Below, piece after piece: positions 1 through 9,317 of a DNA stretch of 64,000 nt (positions are counted from its first letter, which is position 1; every line of letters begins with the position of its first letter). The stretch is from Legionellaceae bacterium (GTDB lineage: Bacteria > Pseudomonadota > Gammaproteobacteria > Legionellales > Legionellaceae), in NCBI GenBank assembly GCA_029212505.1, contig JARGOS010000001.1, positions 1-64,000 of the forward strand, written 5' to 3'. Made by a program: the position numbers and the translations under genes. Below the pieces are notes generated by a model. The model was not told the DNA's origin. It was given only the letters and a program-made list of their open reading frames with translations, and did not search any database.

Positions 1-55
1 GAGCAACTGATTTGTAATCAGTAGGTCCCGGGTTCGACTCCTGGTGCCAGCACCA
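1..55 (+). tRNA. tRNA-Thr (anticodon UGU), 5' end outside the window
   Basis: The 3' part of a tRNA: the end of the D arm, an anticodon stem-loop with TGT in the loop, a T arm with GGTTCGACTC, an acceptor strand and an encoded CCA at 53-55. It reads threonine ACA codons. The 5' acceptor strand and most of the D arm lie before position 1. It is the first visible member of the tRNA-tuf cluster known from enterobacterial tufB operons. Confidence 0.93.
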
Positions 56-138
56 TAAAAAAAGTTGTGTAAAACCACTTCTCTCGCCTATAAATGATTG
101 ACTTTCGTTGTGCGATGAAAGACAATGGCGTTCTTTTT

Positions 139-223
139 GGAGGGATTCCCGAGCGGTCAAAGGGATCAGACTGTAAATCTGACGGCTCAGCCTTCGGAGG
201 TTCGAATCCTCCTCCCTCCACCA
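139..223 (+). tRNA. tRNA-Tyr (anticodon GUA)
   Basis: An 85-base class II tRNA with a long variable arm. The 5' acceptor GGAGGGA pairs with TCCCTCC, the anticodon loop is CTGTAAA (GTA), the T loop is TTCGAAT, and CCA is encoded at 221-223. It is the second tRNA of the Thr-Tyr-Gly-Thr cluster ahead of tuf. Confidence 0.97.
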
Positions 224-246
224 GTTAAGTAGTAAAAGATGGAAAA

Positions 247-320
247 GCGGGTGTAGTTCAATGGTAGAACTTCAGCCTTCCAAGCTGATAGTGTGGGTTC
301 GATTCCCATCACCCGCTCCA
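247..320 (+). tRNA. tRNA-Gly (anticodon UCC)
   Basis: A 74-base cloverleaf with acceptor GCGGGTG pairing CACCCGC, anticodon loop CTTCCAA (TCC), T loop TTCGATT and encoded CCA at 318-320. It reads GGA/GGG glycine codons. It sits 23 bases after tRNA-Tyr and is probably cotranscribed. Confidence 0.97.
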
Positions 321-352
321 ATATTAAGGCAGAAACCGTAGGGCGTATCAAT

Positions 353-428
<76 letters not shown>

Positions 429-463
429 CATGATGACAGATAACTAGATGGGGAGACTTTCCG

Positions 464-1648
464 ATGGCGAAGGAAAAATTTGAACGTAATAAGCCGCACG
501 TTAACGTCGGCACAATCGGTCACGTTGACCACGGTAAAACAACGTTGACTGCAGCAATCACCAAAGTTATGGCAGAAATGTCTGGCGGTGCAGCTGTAGC
601 TTTTGAGAATATTGATAAAGCGCCTGAAGAGCGAGCTCGTGGTATTACGATTTCAACAGCACACGTTGAATACGAATCAGCAAGCCGTCATTATGCTCAT
701 GTTGACTGTCCAGGACACGCTGATTATGTTAAAAACATGATCACGGGTGCTGCTCAGATGGACGGCGGTATTTTAGTTGTTTCAGCAGCTGATGGTCCTA
801 TGCCACAAACACGTGAACATATTTTATTGTCACGTCAGGTTGGTGTTCCATGTATCGTTGTTTTCTTAAACAAAGCCGATATGGTTGATGATGAAGAACT
901 TTTAGAATTAGTTGAGATGGAAGTTCGTGATTTGTTGAGCTCGTATGATTTTCCAGGTGATGATATTCCTGTGATTATCGGTTCAGCTTTAAAAGCACTT
1001 GAAGGTGATGCTAAAGGTGTTGAATCGGTTCAAAAACTTGTTCAAGCGATGGATGAATATATTCCTGAGCCTGTTCGTGATACCGATAAGCCATTTTTGT
1101 TACCGATTGAAGATGTATTTTCTATTTCAGGTCGTGGAACGGTTGTAACAGGTCGTGTTGAAAGCGGTGTGATTAAAGTTGGTGAAGAAGTTGAAATCGT
1201 AGGTATTCGTGATACCGTTAAAACAACGTGTACGGGTGTGGAGATGTTCCGTAAGTTGCTCGATCAAGGTCAAGCGGGCGACAACGTCGGTGTTTTACTT
1301 CGTGGTGTCAAGCGTGAAGATGTTGAACGCGGTCAGGTCTTAGCGCATCCAGGTACTGTTAAACCACACGTACGTTTTGAAGCAGAAATTTATGTTCTGT
1401 CTAAAGACGAAGGTGGCCGACATACACCGTTTTTTGATGGCTACCGCCCACAGTTTTATTTCAGAACAACCGATGTTACAGGAAACTGTAAGTTGCCTGA
1501 AGGCGTAGAAATGGTTATGCCTGGCGATAATGTTAAAGCTGAAATATCATTACAGGCTCCGATTGCTATGCACGAAGGTTTGCGTTTTGCAATTCGTGAA
1601 GGTGGTCGTACCGTAGGTGCAGGTGTTGTTGCTAAAATCATCGAGTAA
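464..1648 (+). CDS. tuf: elongation factor Tu, copy 1 (tufB position)
   Basis: EF-Tu delivers aminoacyl-tRNA to the ribosomal A site as a GTPase. The 394-residue protein shows the P-loop GHVDHGKT near residue 19, the switch II motif DCPGHADY near 81 and NKAD near 136, followed by the two beta-barrel domains. Length is normal for the family. It follows four tRNAs, matching the tufB operon layout. The protein is identical to the copy at 16748-17932, and the DNA appears identical by eye from 503 to 1596; differences (all synonymous) occur only at 469, 487, 502, 1597, 1621 and 1630. That pattern suggests ongoing gene conversion between the copies. Confidence 0.99.
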   Translation: MAKEKFERNKPHVNVGTIGHVDHGKTTLTAAITKVMAEMSGGAAVAFENIDKAPEERARGITISTAHVEYESASRHYAHVDCPGHADYVKNMITGAAQMDGGILVVSAADGPMPQTREHILLSRQVGVPCIVVFLNKADMVDDEELLELVEMEVRDLLSSYDFPGDDIPVIIGSALKALEGDAKGVESVQKLVQAMDEYIPEPVRDTDKPFLLPIEDVFSISGRGTVVTGRVESGVIKVGEEVEIVGIRDTVKTTCTGVEMFRKLLDQGQAGDNVGVLLRGVKREDVERGQVLAHPGTVKPHVRFEAEIYVLSKDEGGRHTPFFDGYRPQFYFRTTDVTGNCKLPEGVEMVMPGDNVKAEISLQAPIAMHEGLRFAIREGGRTVGAGVVAKIIE

Positions 1649-1672
1649 GTATGATGGTTTTGCAGTTGTGTG

Positions 1673-1697
1673 GGTCCGAGATGTATTTCGGGCCTTT
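1673..1697 (+). terminator. weak terminator-like hairpin after tuf
   Basis: A seven-pair stem GGTCCGA/TCGGGCC (with one G-U pair) and an eight-base loop is followed by only three T residues before tRNA-Trp. It could partly terminate or help process the tuf transcript. The short T tract makes termination uncertain. Confidence 0.35.
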
Positions 1698-1703
1698 AAG
1701 TAT

Positions 1704-1779
1704 AGGCCAGTAGCTCAATTGGCAGAGCGGCGGTCTCCAAAACCGCAGGTTGGGGGTTCGATTCCCTCCTGGCCTGCCA
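1704..1779 (+). tRNA. tRNA-Trp (anticodon CCA)
   Basis: A 76-base cloverleaf with acceptor AGGCCAG pairing CTGGCCT, anticodon loop TCTCCAA (CCA), T loop TTCGATT and encoded terminal CCA at 1777-1779. A tRNA-Trp between tufB and secE is common in gammaproteobacteria. Confidence 0.97.
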
Positions 1780-1795
1780 TTCACCTAGATAAGAT

Positions 1796-2164
1796 ATGAA
1801 AAAAATTGAACCTAAAAGAAAAAATCGTGATGGCCTACTTTGGTCTGCCGTTGTATTAGCTACAGTTGCAGCAGTCATGATGGTGTATTTTTTCCATATT
1901 ACAGGTCCTCTTAAAGTACTTGTCTGGCTTGTTTGGCTTGTTATTTCTTTGTCATTAGCGTTTTTTACTGACAAAGGAAAGCAAATGATTGCATTTGCAA
2001 ACGATGCAATAACAGAATTAAAAAAGGTGGTTTGGCCAACGCGCCAAGAAACCGTACAAACCACATCAATTGTCATGATCATGGTCGGCCTAACAGGGTT
2101 TGTCTTGTGGGGCGTTGATTCGTTGATGATGTGGGTCATTGGTAAAATAACACACTTAGGTTGA
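1796..2164 (+). CDS. secE: preprotein translocase subunit SecE
   Basis: SecE is the essential membrane subunit that clamps the SecY channel. The 122-residue protein has two hydrophobic segments near residues 16-32 and 37-57, then an amphipathic stretch with the conserved [13 protein letters not shown] motif near 75-87 and a final transmembrane helix near 92-112. This is the three-helix gammaproteobacterial type (E. coli SecE has 127 residues). One base separates it from nusG, so the two are translated as a unit. Confidence 0.97.
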   Translation: MKKIEPKRKNRDGLLWSAVVLATVAAVMMVYFFHITGPLKVLVWLVWLVISLSLAFFTDKGKQMIAFANDAITELKKVVWPTRQETVQTTSIVMIMVGLTGFVLWGVDSLMMWVIGKITHLG

Positions 2165-2165
2165 T

Positions 2166-2717
2166 ATGACGGTGGAAGAGCAAAAAACAATGCAATGGTA
2201 CGTTGTTCACGCTTACTCAGGGTATGAAAACTTTGTGTTACGTGAAATTAATGCGCGTACAATCCATCACCATCTTGAAGACAAGATAGGTGAAGTTGTC
2301 GTTCCTGCCGAAGAGGTAGTTGAAATGCGTTCGGGCCAACAGCGAAAAAGCACACGGAAATTTTTTCCGGGGTATGTACTTGTTCACATGGTCATGGATG
2401 ATGAAACTTGGCACATGATTCGCGCCATTCCTCGCGTACTTGGTTTTATTGGTGGAACAGGGCAAGCTCCTTCGCCAATTTCTGATAAAGAAGCCATGAC
2501 CATCATGCAGCGCATGGAAGATGGTGTGACTAAACCACGACCTAAAATTCTTTTTGAGCCCGGTGAAATTATTCGCGTGAAAGAAGGACCGTTTGTTGAT
2601 TTTAACGGTGTGGTCGAAGATGTTAATTATGAAAAAAATCGTTTACGCGTTTCGGTTTTAATTTTTGGTCGTTCTACATCGGTTGAATTAGAATTCAATC
2701 AAGTAGAAAAGACCTAA
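2166..2717 (+). CDS. nusG: transcription termination/antitermination protein NusG
   Basis: NusG binds the RNA polymerase clamp, aids processive elongation and links polymerase to Rho or the ribosome. The 183-residue protein has the NGN domain starting at [12 protein letters not shown], the [10 protein letters not shown] segment and a C-terminal KOW domain with the signature [17 protein letters not shown]. The start at 2166 directly follows the secE stop; an internal ATG nine codons later is possible. secE-nusG pairing is nearly universal in bacteria. Confidence 0.98.
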   Translation: MTVEEQKTMQWYVVHAYSGYENFVLREINARTIHHHLEDKIGEVVVPAEEVVEMRSGQQRKSTRKFFPGYVLVHMVMDDETWHMIRAIPRVLGFIGGTGQAPSPISDKEAMTIMQRMEDGVTKPRPKILFEPGEIIRVKEGPFVDFNGVVEDVNYEKNRLRVSVLIFGRSTSVELEFNQVEKT

Positions 2718-2721
2718 TCCT

Positions 2722-2782
2722 GATCTTAATATTGGTATTAAGATCTAACACACGGGAAGCTGGATTATCGTTAAAATCCAGC
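2722..2782 (+). promoter_or_regulatory. two leader hairpins before rplK (candidate L1 operator region)
   Basis: A perfect nine-pair hairpin (GATCTTAAT at 2722-2730 with ATTAAGATC at 2737-2745) is followed by an eight-pair hairpin (GCTGGATT at 2759-2766 with AATCCAGC at 2775-2782). Neither has a following T run. In E. coli, L1 binds the rplKA leader and represses it, so the position fits an autoregulatory site. I did not confirm the L1 recognition fold. Confidence 0.5.
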
Positions 2783-2804
2783 GTTATACCCACAAGGAGT
2801 CATC

Positions 2805-3260
2805 ATGGCTAAAAAAGTAGAAGCATATATTAAACTGCAAATTCCTGCAGGTAAAGCAAACCCAAGTCCTCCCGTTGGTCCTGCTTTAGGACAACGCGGT
2901 GTGAATATCATGGAGTTTTGTAAAGCATTTAACGCAGCAACACAGCAAATGGAAGCAGGCTTGCCGATTCCTGTTGTGATTACGGTTTATAGTGATCGTA
3001 GCTTTACCTTTATTTTGAAAACACCACCGGCTTCAATTTTATTGAAAAAAGCGGCAGGTATTACAAAAGGTAGTAGCAACCCGAATACGGATAAAGTCGC
3101 TGTGCTTCAACGCGCGCAACTGGAAGATATTGCTAAGCTCAAAGAACCAGACTTAACGGCTTCAGATCTCGACGCAGCTGTTCGCATTATTGCCGGCACA
3201 GCACGTAGCATGGGAATTGATGTTGAAGGCTTAAACCAATCATCAACTGATGCTGCTTAA
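2805..3260 (+). CDS. rplK: 50S ribosomal protein L11
   Basis: L11 forms the GTPase-associated centre with the 23S rRNA and the L10-L12 stalk. The 151-residue protein carries the typical start [19 protein letters not shown], the [13 protein letters not shown] motif and the C-terminal [10 protein letters not shown] motif. It is about nine residues longer than E. coli L11 because of a tail after the last motif ([11 protein letters not shown]). An AAGGAG site precedes the start, and it is followed ten bases later by rplA. Confidence 0.98.
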   Translation: MAKKVEAYIKLQIPAGKANPSPPVGPALGQRGVNIMEFCKAFNAATQQMEAGLPIPVVITVYSDRSFTFILKTPPASILLKKAAGITKGSSNPNTDKVAVLQRAQLEDIAKLKEPDLTASDLDAAVRIIAGTARSMGIDVEGLNQSSTDAA

Positions 3261-3270
3261 GGGGTAAATT

Positions 3271-3966
3271 ATGACGACGATCACAAAAAAGAAAAAAGCA
3301 ATTAAAGCAAAATTACAACCCGGAAAATTATACAGCTTATCTGATGCCGTTGTGTTGCTCAAAAGCTTTGCTAGTCAAAAATTTAGCGAAGCGGTTGATG
3401 TTGCTGTGAATCTAGGACTCGACCCACGTAAATCAGATCAAATGGTGCGTGGTGCGACAAGCTTGCCCAAAGGCACAGGGAAAACGGTCCGCGTTGCTGT
3501 GTTCGCCCAAGGTGAAAATGCCGTTAAAGCAAAAGAAGCAGGCGCAGATATTGTTGGGTTTGAAGATTTAGCTGAGCAAATCAAAGCCGGTGATATGCCT
3601 TTTGATGTTGTGATTGCTACACCTGACTCTATGCGTATTGTGGGTCAGCTCGGACAAATACTTGGTCCACGTGGGTTAATGCCTAATCCTAAAGTGGGTA
3701 CCGTAACCATGAATGTTGCAGCAGCTGTGGCTGATGTTAAATCAGGTCAGGTACGTTACCGAACAGATAAAAACGGAATTATCCATTGTAGCGTTGGAAA
3801 AATTGAATTTTCAGAAGCGGATTTAGCGGAAAATATCTCAGCACTTTTGTCTGATTTGAAAAAAGCTAAACCCACGGCTGCTAAAGGCGTGTACATTCGT
3901 AAGTTGACGATATCGACAACGATGGGGCCAGGTATTGCACTTGATCTCTCATCTGTTTTCGTGTAG
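3271..3966 (+). CDS. rplA: 50S ribosomal protein L1
   Basis: L1 builds the mobile L1 stalk at the tRNA exit site and in E. coli represses its own operon. The 231 residues match the family length; the signature [15 protein letters not shown] is near residue 130-145 and the [17 protein letters not shown] segment follows. It sits directly downstream of rplK. The 203 bases after it form the L10 leader. Confidence 0.98.
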   Translation: MTTITKKKKAIKAKLQPGKLYSLSDAVVLLKSFASQKFSEAVDVAVNLGLDPRKSDQMVRGATSLPKGTGKTVRVAVFAQGENAVKAKEAGADIVGFEDLAEQIKAGDMPFDVVIATPDSMRIVGQLGQILGPRGLMPNPKVGTVTMNVAAAVADVKSGQVRYRTDKNGIIHCSVGKIEFSEADLAENISALLSDLKKAKPTAAKGVYIRKLTISTTMGPGIALDLSSVFV

Positions 3967-3990
3967 AGTCTCGAACCGTTTTACAATTTT

Positions 3991-4135
3991 ACGACATAGA
4001 ATTCGGTTCCATGTCGTCGAAGACCGTAGGTGCCCAAACGTTTACGCTTGGGCTTAATACCCTACGCAGACGGTGGGAGCGACTGCAAGATGTTGTACTT
4101 TAAACGTTTTCAGGCGACCACCATAACCATCAAAT
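3991..4135 (+). promoter_or_regulatory. L10 leader (autoregulatory rplJ-rplL leader RNA)
   Basis: The space between rplA and rplJ contains the conserved L10-leader core: GAAGACCGTAGGTG near 4019-4032 and CCTACGCAGACGGTGGG near 4060-4077, which pair through CGTAGG/CCTACG, enclosing the hairpin CCCAAACG/CGCTTGGG. A second perfect hairpin (ACGACAT 3991-3997 with ATGTCGT 4011-4017) precedes it. In the known family, the L10(L12)4 complex binds this leader and represses rplJ translation. Confidence 0.85.
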
Positions 4136-4169
4136 CCCTGTGATTTGAATAACGCAAGGAGTCAGTGAC

Positions 4170-4694
4170 GTGACGTTGACTTTAAGTGCAAAAAAGGTCG
4201 TGGTTGAAGAAGTAGCACAAGCTGCTTCACAAGCTATCTCGGCTGTTGTTGCTGATTATCGGGGGATACCTGTTAATCAAATGACCGATCTACGAGCAAA
4301 AGCCCGTAGTAAAGGTGTATACCTGCGTGTTGTGCCTAATACCTTAACGCGCCGTGCATTTGATGACACACCCTTTTCCTGTTTGCGTGAATCATTAGTC
4401 GGTTCTTTATTTATTGCTTTGTCTATGGATTCTCCAGGTGACGCAGCAAGATTGTTAAAGGACTTTTCAAAAACATGCGACAAATTAAAAGTTAAGGCAT
4501 TAGCGCTTGATGGTCATGTTTACGGTGTTGAGCAATTAGACGCTGTAGCTAGTTTACCAACACGTAATGAAGCCATAGCTCAATTAATGGCTGTAATGAA
4601 AGCACCTGTTGAGAAGTTTGTTCGTACGTTGGCAGCACCACAATCTAAACTTGTGCGTACTGTTGTGGCGATTAAGGATCAAAAAGCAGGATAA
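4170..4694 (+). CDS. rplJ: 50S ribosomal protein L10
   Basis: L10 is the base of the ribosomal stalk and holds the L7/L12 dimers through its C-terminal helix. The protein has 174 residues (E. coli 165), with the N-terminal AVVADYRGI motif and the rRNA-binding YLRVVPNTLTRRAF segment. The start is a GTG at 4170, preceded at good spacing by AAGGAG at 4156-4160, and lies at the end of the L10 leader. The next gene is its partner rplL. Confidence 0.97.
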   Translation: MTLTLSAKKVVVEEVAQAASQAISAVVADYRGIPVNQMTDLRAKARSKGVYLRVVPNTLTRRAFDDTPFSCLRESLVGSLFIALSMDSPGDAARLLKDFSKTCDKLKVKALALDGHVYGVEQLDAVASLPTRNEAIAQLMAVMKAPVEKFVRTLAAPQSKLVRTVVAIKDQKAG

Positions 4695-4735
4695 ACCTGA
4701 TAATCGGTTGTACTATTTAACTTGAGGAGCTAGTA

Positions 4736-5107
4736 ATGGCTGTGTCAAAAGATGAAATCTTAGAAACTATTGCGAATATGTCTGTGATGGACGTCGTTGG
4801 TTTAATTGAAGCAATGGAAGAGAAGTTCAACGTATCTGCAGCAACTGCTGTAGCTGCTGTAGCTGCTCCCGCCGCTGCTGCTGCCGCTGAAGAGCAAACA
4901 GAGTTTGATGTTGTTATGTCAAGCTTTGGTAGCAACAAAGTAAGTGTTATTAAAGTTGTTAGGGCTATCACAGGTCTTGGCTTGAAAGAAGCAAAAGAAC
5001 TTGTTGAAAGTGCACCTTCTACAATCAAAGAAGGCTTATCTAAAGCTGATGCTGACGATATGAAAAAGCAACTTGAAGAAGCAGGCGCCGCTGTCGAAGT
5101 AAAATAA
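4736..5107 (+). CDS. rplL: 50S ribosomal protein L7/L12
   Basis: L7/L12 dimers recruit translational GTPases to the ribosome. The 123-residue protein has the N-terminal dimerisation and L10-binding domain, an alanine-rich hinge near residues 35-52, and a C-terminal domain with [20 protein letters not shown]. Composition and length are typical. A TTGAGGAG site precedes the ATG. The attenuator at 5129-5158 separates it from rpoB. Confidence 0.98.
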   Translation: MAVSKDEILETIANMSVMDVVGLIEAMEEKFNVSAATAVAAVAAPAAAAAAEEQTEFDVVMSSFGSNKVSVIKVVRAITGLGLKEAKELVESAPSTIKEGLSKADADDMKKQLEEAGAAVEVK

Positions 5108-5128
5108 GACAGTTATACCCTGTGTTAT

Positions 5129-5158
5129 ACCCAGCTATAGCTTTCTATGGCTGGGTTT
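5129..5158 (+). terminator. rplL-rpoB attenuator hairpin
   Basis: A twelve-pair stem (ACCCAGCTATAG at 5129-5140 with CTATGGCTGGGT at 5145-5156, one G-U pair) with a four-base loop is followed by TTT and then a mixed T-rich stretch. E. coli has a partial terminator at this place that lowers rpoBC expression relative to ribosomal proteins. The imperfect T tract fits partial rather than full termination. Confidence 0.7.
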
Positions 5159-5196
5159 ACGTGTTTAAAAATACCAAATATTGAAGAGGAACACCC

Positions 5197-8100
5197 ATGG
5201 CCCAAGCAATTGCTAACCCTCGATATTCATATGCAGAGAAAAAACGTTTCCGCAAGAGCTTTGGTAGTCATGCCGAGAAGATGGCGATTCCTGATCTTCT
5301 CGAAATTCAGCTTAAATCCTATGCTGAATTTATTGAGTCGTCCAGTACGTCGGGCGTACGATCTCAAAAAGGTTTAGATGCAGCATTTAGTTCTGTTTTT
5401 CCTATCCAAAGTTTTTCTGGCAATGCACGGCTTGAATACGTGAGCTATCAGCTGGGCGAGCCTGCGTTTAATGTGCGTGAATGTAAATCACGAGGCCTGA
5501 CTTATTCTGCGCCGCTTCGTGTAAAAGTCCGCTTAATTATTTTAGATAAAGAAGCGTCGGGTGAACCAAAACCCGTCAAAGATATACGAGAGCAGTCGGT
5601 ATTTATGGGTGAAATGCCATTAATGACCGACGTAGGTACGTTTGTCATTAACGGCACTGAGCGTGTGGTCGTTTCACAGCTGCATCGTTCGCCTGGTGTT
5701 ATTTTTGAGCATGACCGAGGTAAAACCCACTCGTCCGGTAAATTACTTTATTCCGCACGTATTATTCCTTATCGTGGTTCATGGCTAGATTTTGAATTTG
5801 ATCCCAAAGATTGTTTATTTGTTCGTATTGATCGCCGTCGTAAATTGCCTGCCACGGTTTTACTCCGTGCCTTAGGCTATGATACCGAGTCAATTTTAGC
5901 TGAGTTTTTTGAATCAACTGTGTGTCATATTAAATCGGGTGATATTCATATCGACCTTATTCCATCACGACTTCGTGGTGAAATGGCTTCGTTTAATATA
6001 TTGCTTCCAAGCACGGGTGAAGTTTTAGTTGAAGACGGACGCCGCATAACATCACGTCACATTAAAGTGATGGAACAAGAAAACATGAAGGACCTTGTGG
6101 TTCCTCGCGATTATCTTGTCGGTAAAGTGCTTGCTAAAAATATTATTGATACATTAACCGGTGAGTTACTAGCACTTGCTAATACAGAGGTAACGAATGA
6201 GTTACTGGATCAAATGATTCAGCATGGTATAGAGCAATTTGAGTTAATTTATACAAACGATCTTGATCACGGTTCATATTTATCTGATACCTTACGTGAT
6301 GATGCAACCACAACACCGCTTGAGGCGCTTGTAGAAATTTACCGAATGATGCGCCCTGGTGAACCACCAACGAAGGATGCTGCCGAAGCTTTATTTAAAA
6401 ACCTGTTTTTTACCGATGAGCGTTATGATCTTTCAGCCGTTGGTCGTATGAAGTTTAATCGACGTGTTGGACGTACAGAAGATACAGGTGAAGGTGTTTT
6501 ATCTAAAGAAGATATTTTAGATGTGATTAAAACATTGATTAATATTCGTAATGGAATCGGCGTGGTTGATGATATTGACCACTTAGGTAATCGACGCGTA
6601 CGAAGTGTCGGTGAAATGGCAGAAAATCAATTTAGAGTTGGATTGGTCCGTGTTGAGCGAGCTGTAAAAGAGCGTTTGAGTTTAGCGGAATCGGATAATT
6701 TGATGCCACAAGATTTAATCAATGCAAAACCCGTTTCTGCAGCAATTAAAGAGTTTTTTGGTTCAAGCCAATTATCTCAGTTTATGGACCAAGTCAATCC
6801 ACTTTCAGGTGTGACGCATAAACGTCGTGTTTCAGCGCTTGGGCCCGGCGGCTTAACGCGTGAGCGTGCTGGCTTTGAAGTACGTGACGTTCATACAACC
6901 CATTATGGTCGTGTGTGTCCTATTGAGACACCAGAGGGGCCTAATATTGGATTGATTAACTCACTTTCTGTTTATGCACGAACGAATCCATATGGATTTA
7001 TTGAAACGCCGTGCCTTAAAGTGATTGATGGCCGTGTTACAAAAGATGTTGAGTATTTATCAGCGATTTCTGAAGTTGATCAGTATATTGCGCAATCAAG
7101 CATTGAGCTTGATGCTGATGGACGAATTATGGCCGATATGGTGCCATGTCGCCATCAAAATGAATTTTCGTTGACGACGCCGGACAAAGTAAATTACATG
7201 GATGTCTCGCCTAAACAAATTGTATCGGTTGCGGCCTCGTTGATTCCGTTTCTCGAGCATGATGATGCTAACAGGGCTCTCATGGGCTCGAATATGCAAC
7301 GTCAGGCGGTGCCAACGCTGCGTGCTGAAAAGCCCTTAGTAGGTACTGGAATGGAGCGTACGGTAGCTTCTGACTCCGGTGTTTGTGTCGTTGCGAAACG
7401 TGGTGGTGTGATTGATATTGTTGATGCATCGCGTATTGTGGTTCGTGTGAACCAAGATGAAACCGTCGCAGGTGAAACCGGGGTTGATATTTATACCCTT
7501 ACAAAATATTCACGATCAAACCAAGATACGTGTATTAATCAAATGCCGATTGTTAGTAGCGGTGACAAAATTCAACGCGGTGATATTTTAGCCGATGGCC
7601 CATGTACTGATATGGGTGAGTTGGCTTTAGGCCAAAATTTATTGGTTGCCTTTATGCCGTGGAATGGCTACAACTATGAGGATTCGATTCTTATTTCTGA
7701 GCGCGTCGTTCAAGATGATCGTTTTACCACGGTGCATATTGAAGAGTTGACGTGTATTGCACGGGATACAAAATTAGGTTCTGAAGAAATTTCTTCTGAT
7801 ATTCCAAATGTTGGTGAGTCTGCACTTGCTAATTTGGATGAGTCAGGTGTGGTATTTATTGGTGCTGAAGTAACAGCCGGTGAAATTTTAGTAGGTAAAG
7901 TCACACCTAAAGGCGAAACACAGCTCACGCCCGAAGAAAAATTATTACGCGCAATTTTTGGTGAAAAAGCGTCTGATGTCAAAGATTCTTCGTTACGTGT
8001 ACCTTCAGGTATGAATGGAACCGTGATTGATATCCAAGTTTTCACGCGTGATGGTTTAGAAAAAGATGAACGTGCTAAAAGTATTGAAGACGAGCAATTA

Positions 8101-9303
8101 GCCCGTGTACGTAAAGATTTATTAGATGAACGTCGTATCCGTGAAGAAGATTTATACCATCGCTTACGTCAACTTCTTTTAGGTAAAACCGCAACGGGTG
8201 GACCAAGCAATCTAAAACCTGATAGTAAGATTACAGCGGCTTATCTAGACAAACTTGAACAAGAAAAATGGTTTGAAATTCGTCTTGATGATGATGCAGC
8301 TAGCCAAGAGCTTGAACAAACGGCGAAGCAACTTGAAGATTTAGTCAAAGAAATGGAAAAGCGCTTTAATGACAATCGTAAAAAAATAACCCAGGGCGAT
8401 GATCTTGCTCCAGGTGTTTTGAAAATTGTCAAAGTGTACTTGGCCGTTAAACGACGTCTTCAGCCTGGCGACAAAATGGCCGGACGACATGGTAATAAAG
8501 GTGTTATCTCCATGGTTGTTCCTATGGAAGACATGCCTCATATGGAAGATGGCACGCCGGTTGATATCGTATTGAATCCTTTGGGTGTTCCATCACGAAT
8601 GAATATCGGACAAGTGTTAGAAGTTCATTTAGGTATGGCGGCTAAAGGTCTTGGGCATCAAATTAAAGCAATGCTTGATAAAAAATCAGATGTTTCAACG
8701 CTCAGAACGTATTTGCAAAAAATTTATAATCACGATACGCAAAAACGTTTGGAGCTTGCTAAGTTGTCTGATCAGGAATTGATGGTCTTGGCCGAAAATC
8801 TACGAGGTGGTGTGCCTATGGCAACACCTGTGTTTGATGGTGCCTCAGAAACTGAAATTCAGACCATGCTTGAGCTTGCTAATTTACCGCTGGATGGTAA
8901 AACCATGTTGATTGATGGTCAAACGGGCCGAATGTTTGATAACCCAGTGACCGTAGGTTACATGTATATTCTCAAATTGAATCATTTGGTTGATGATAAA
9001 ATGCATGCGCGTTCAACAGGCTCGTACAGTTTGGTTACACAGCAACCTTTGGGTGGTAAAGCGCAATTTGGTGGACAACGCTTTGGTGAGATGGAGGTTT
9101 GGGCTTTAGAAGCGTATGGCGCAGCGTACACCTTGCAAGAAATGTTGACGGTGAAATCAGATGATGTTGCCGGACGAACCAAAATATATAAAAACATTGT
9201 CGATGGTGATCATCGTATGGATCCAGGTATGCCGGAATCTTTCAACGTATTATTGAAAGAAATTCGTGCCCTTGGGATTGACATTGAATTAGACCACGCT
9301 TAA
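5197..9303 (+). CDS. rpoB: DNA-directed RNA polymerase subunit beta
   Basis: The beta subunit forms one pincer of RNA polymerase and part of the catalytic site. The protein has 1368 residues (E. coli 1342). The rifampicin region is visible around residues 525-580, including [13 protein letters not shown] and [11 protein letters not shown] followed by [15 protein letters not shown]. Later landmarks include [12 protein letters not shown] near 1090 and the C-terminal [19 protein letters not shown]. It is followed by rpoC after 14 bases, so the two are coexpressed. Rifampicin-region residues visible here look wild type (SQLSQFMDQ). Confidence 0.99.
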   Translation: MAQAIANPRYSYAEKKRFRKSFGSHAEKMAIPDLLEIQLKSYAEFIESSSTSGVRSQKGLDAAFSSVFPIQSFSGNARLEYVSYQLGEPAFNVRECKSRGLTYSAPLRVKVRLIILDKEASGEPKPVKDIREQSVFMGEMPLMTDVGTFVINGTERVVVSQLHRSPGVIFEHDRGKTHSSGKLLYSARIIPYRGSWLDFEFDPKDCLFVRIDRRRKLPATVLLRALGYDTESILAEFFESTVCHIKSGDIHIDLIPSRLRGEMASFNILLPSTGEVLVEDGRRITSRHIKVMEQENMKDLVVPRDYLVGKVLAKNIIDTLTGELLALANTEVTNELLDQMIQHGIEQFELIYTNDLDHGSYLSDTLRDDATTTPLEALVEIYRMMRPGEPPTKDAAEALFKNLFFTDERYDLSAVGRMKFNRRVGRTEDTGEGVLSKEDILDVIKTLINIRNGIGVVDDIDHLGNRRVRSVGEMAENQFRVGLVRVERAVKERLSLAESDNLMPQDLINAKPVSAAIKEFFGSSQLSQFMDQVNPLSGVTHKRRVSALGPGGLTRERAGFEVRDVHTTHYGRVCPIETPEGPNIGLINSLSVYARTNPYGFIETPCLKVIDGRVTKDVEYLSAISEVDQYIAQSSIELDADGRIMADMVPCRHQNEFSLTTPDKVNYMDVSPKQIVSVAASLIPFLEHDDANRALMGSNMQRQAVPTLRAEKPLVGTGMERTVASDSGVCVVAKRGGVIDIVDASRIVVRVNQDETVAGETGVDIYTLTKYSRSNQDTCINQMPIVSSGDKIQRGDILADGPCTDMGELALGQNLLVAFMPWNGYNYEDSILISERVVQDDRFTTVHIEELTCIARDTKLGSEEISSDIPNVGESALANLDESGVVFIGAEVTAGEILVGKVTPKGETQLTPEEKLLRAIFGEKASDVKDSSLRVPSGMNGTVIDIQVFTRDGLEKDERAKSIEDEQLARVRKDLLDERRIREEDLYHRLRQLLLGKTATGGPSNLKPDSKITAAYLDKLEQEKWFEIRLDDDAASQELEQTAKQLEDLVKEMEKRFNDNRKKITQGDDLAPGVLKIVKVYLAVKRRLQPGDKMAGRHGNKGVISMVVPMEDMPHMEDGTPVDIVLNPLGVPSRMNIGQVLEVHLGMAAKGLGHQIKAMLDKKSDVSTLRTYLQKIYNHDTQKRLELAKLSDQELMVLAENLRGGVPMATPVFDGASETEIQTMLELANLPLDGKTMLIDGQTGRMFDNPVTVGYMYILKLNHLVDDKMHARSTGSYSLVTQQPLGGKAQFGGQRFGEMEVWALEAYGAAYTLQEMLTVKSDDVAGRTKIYKNIVDGDHRMDPGMPESFNVLLKEIRALGIDIELDHA

Positions 9304-9317
9304 TTGGAGGCATCACC

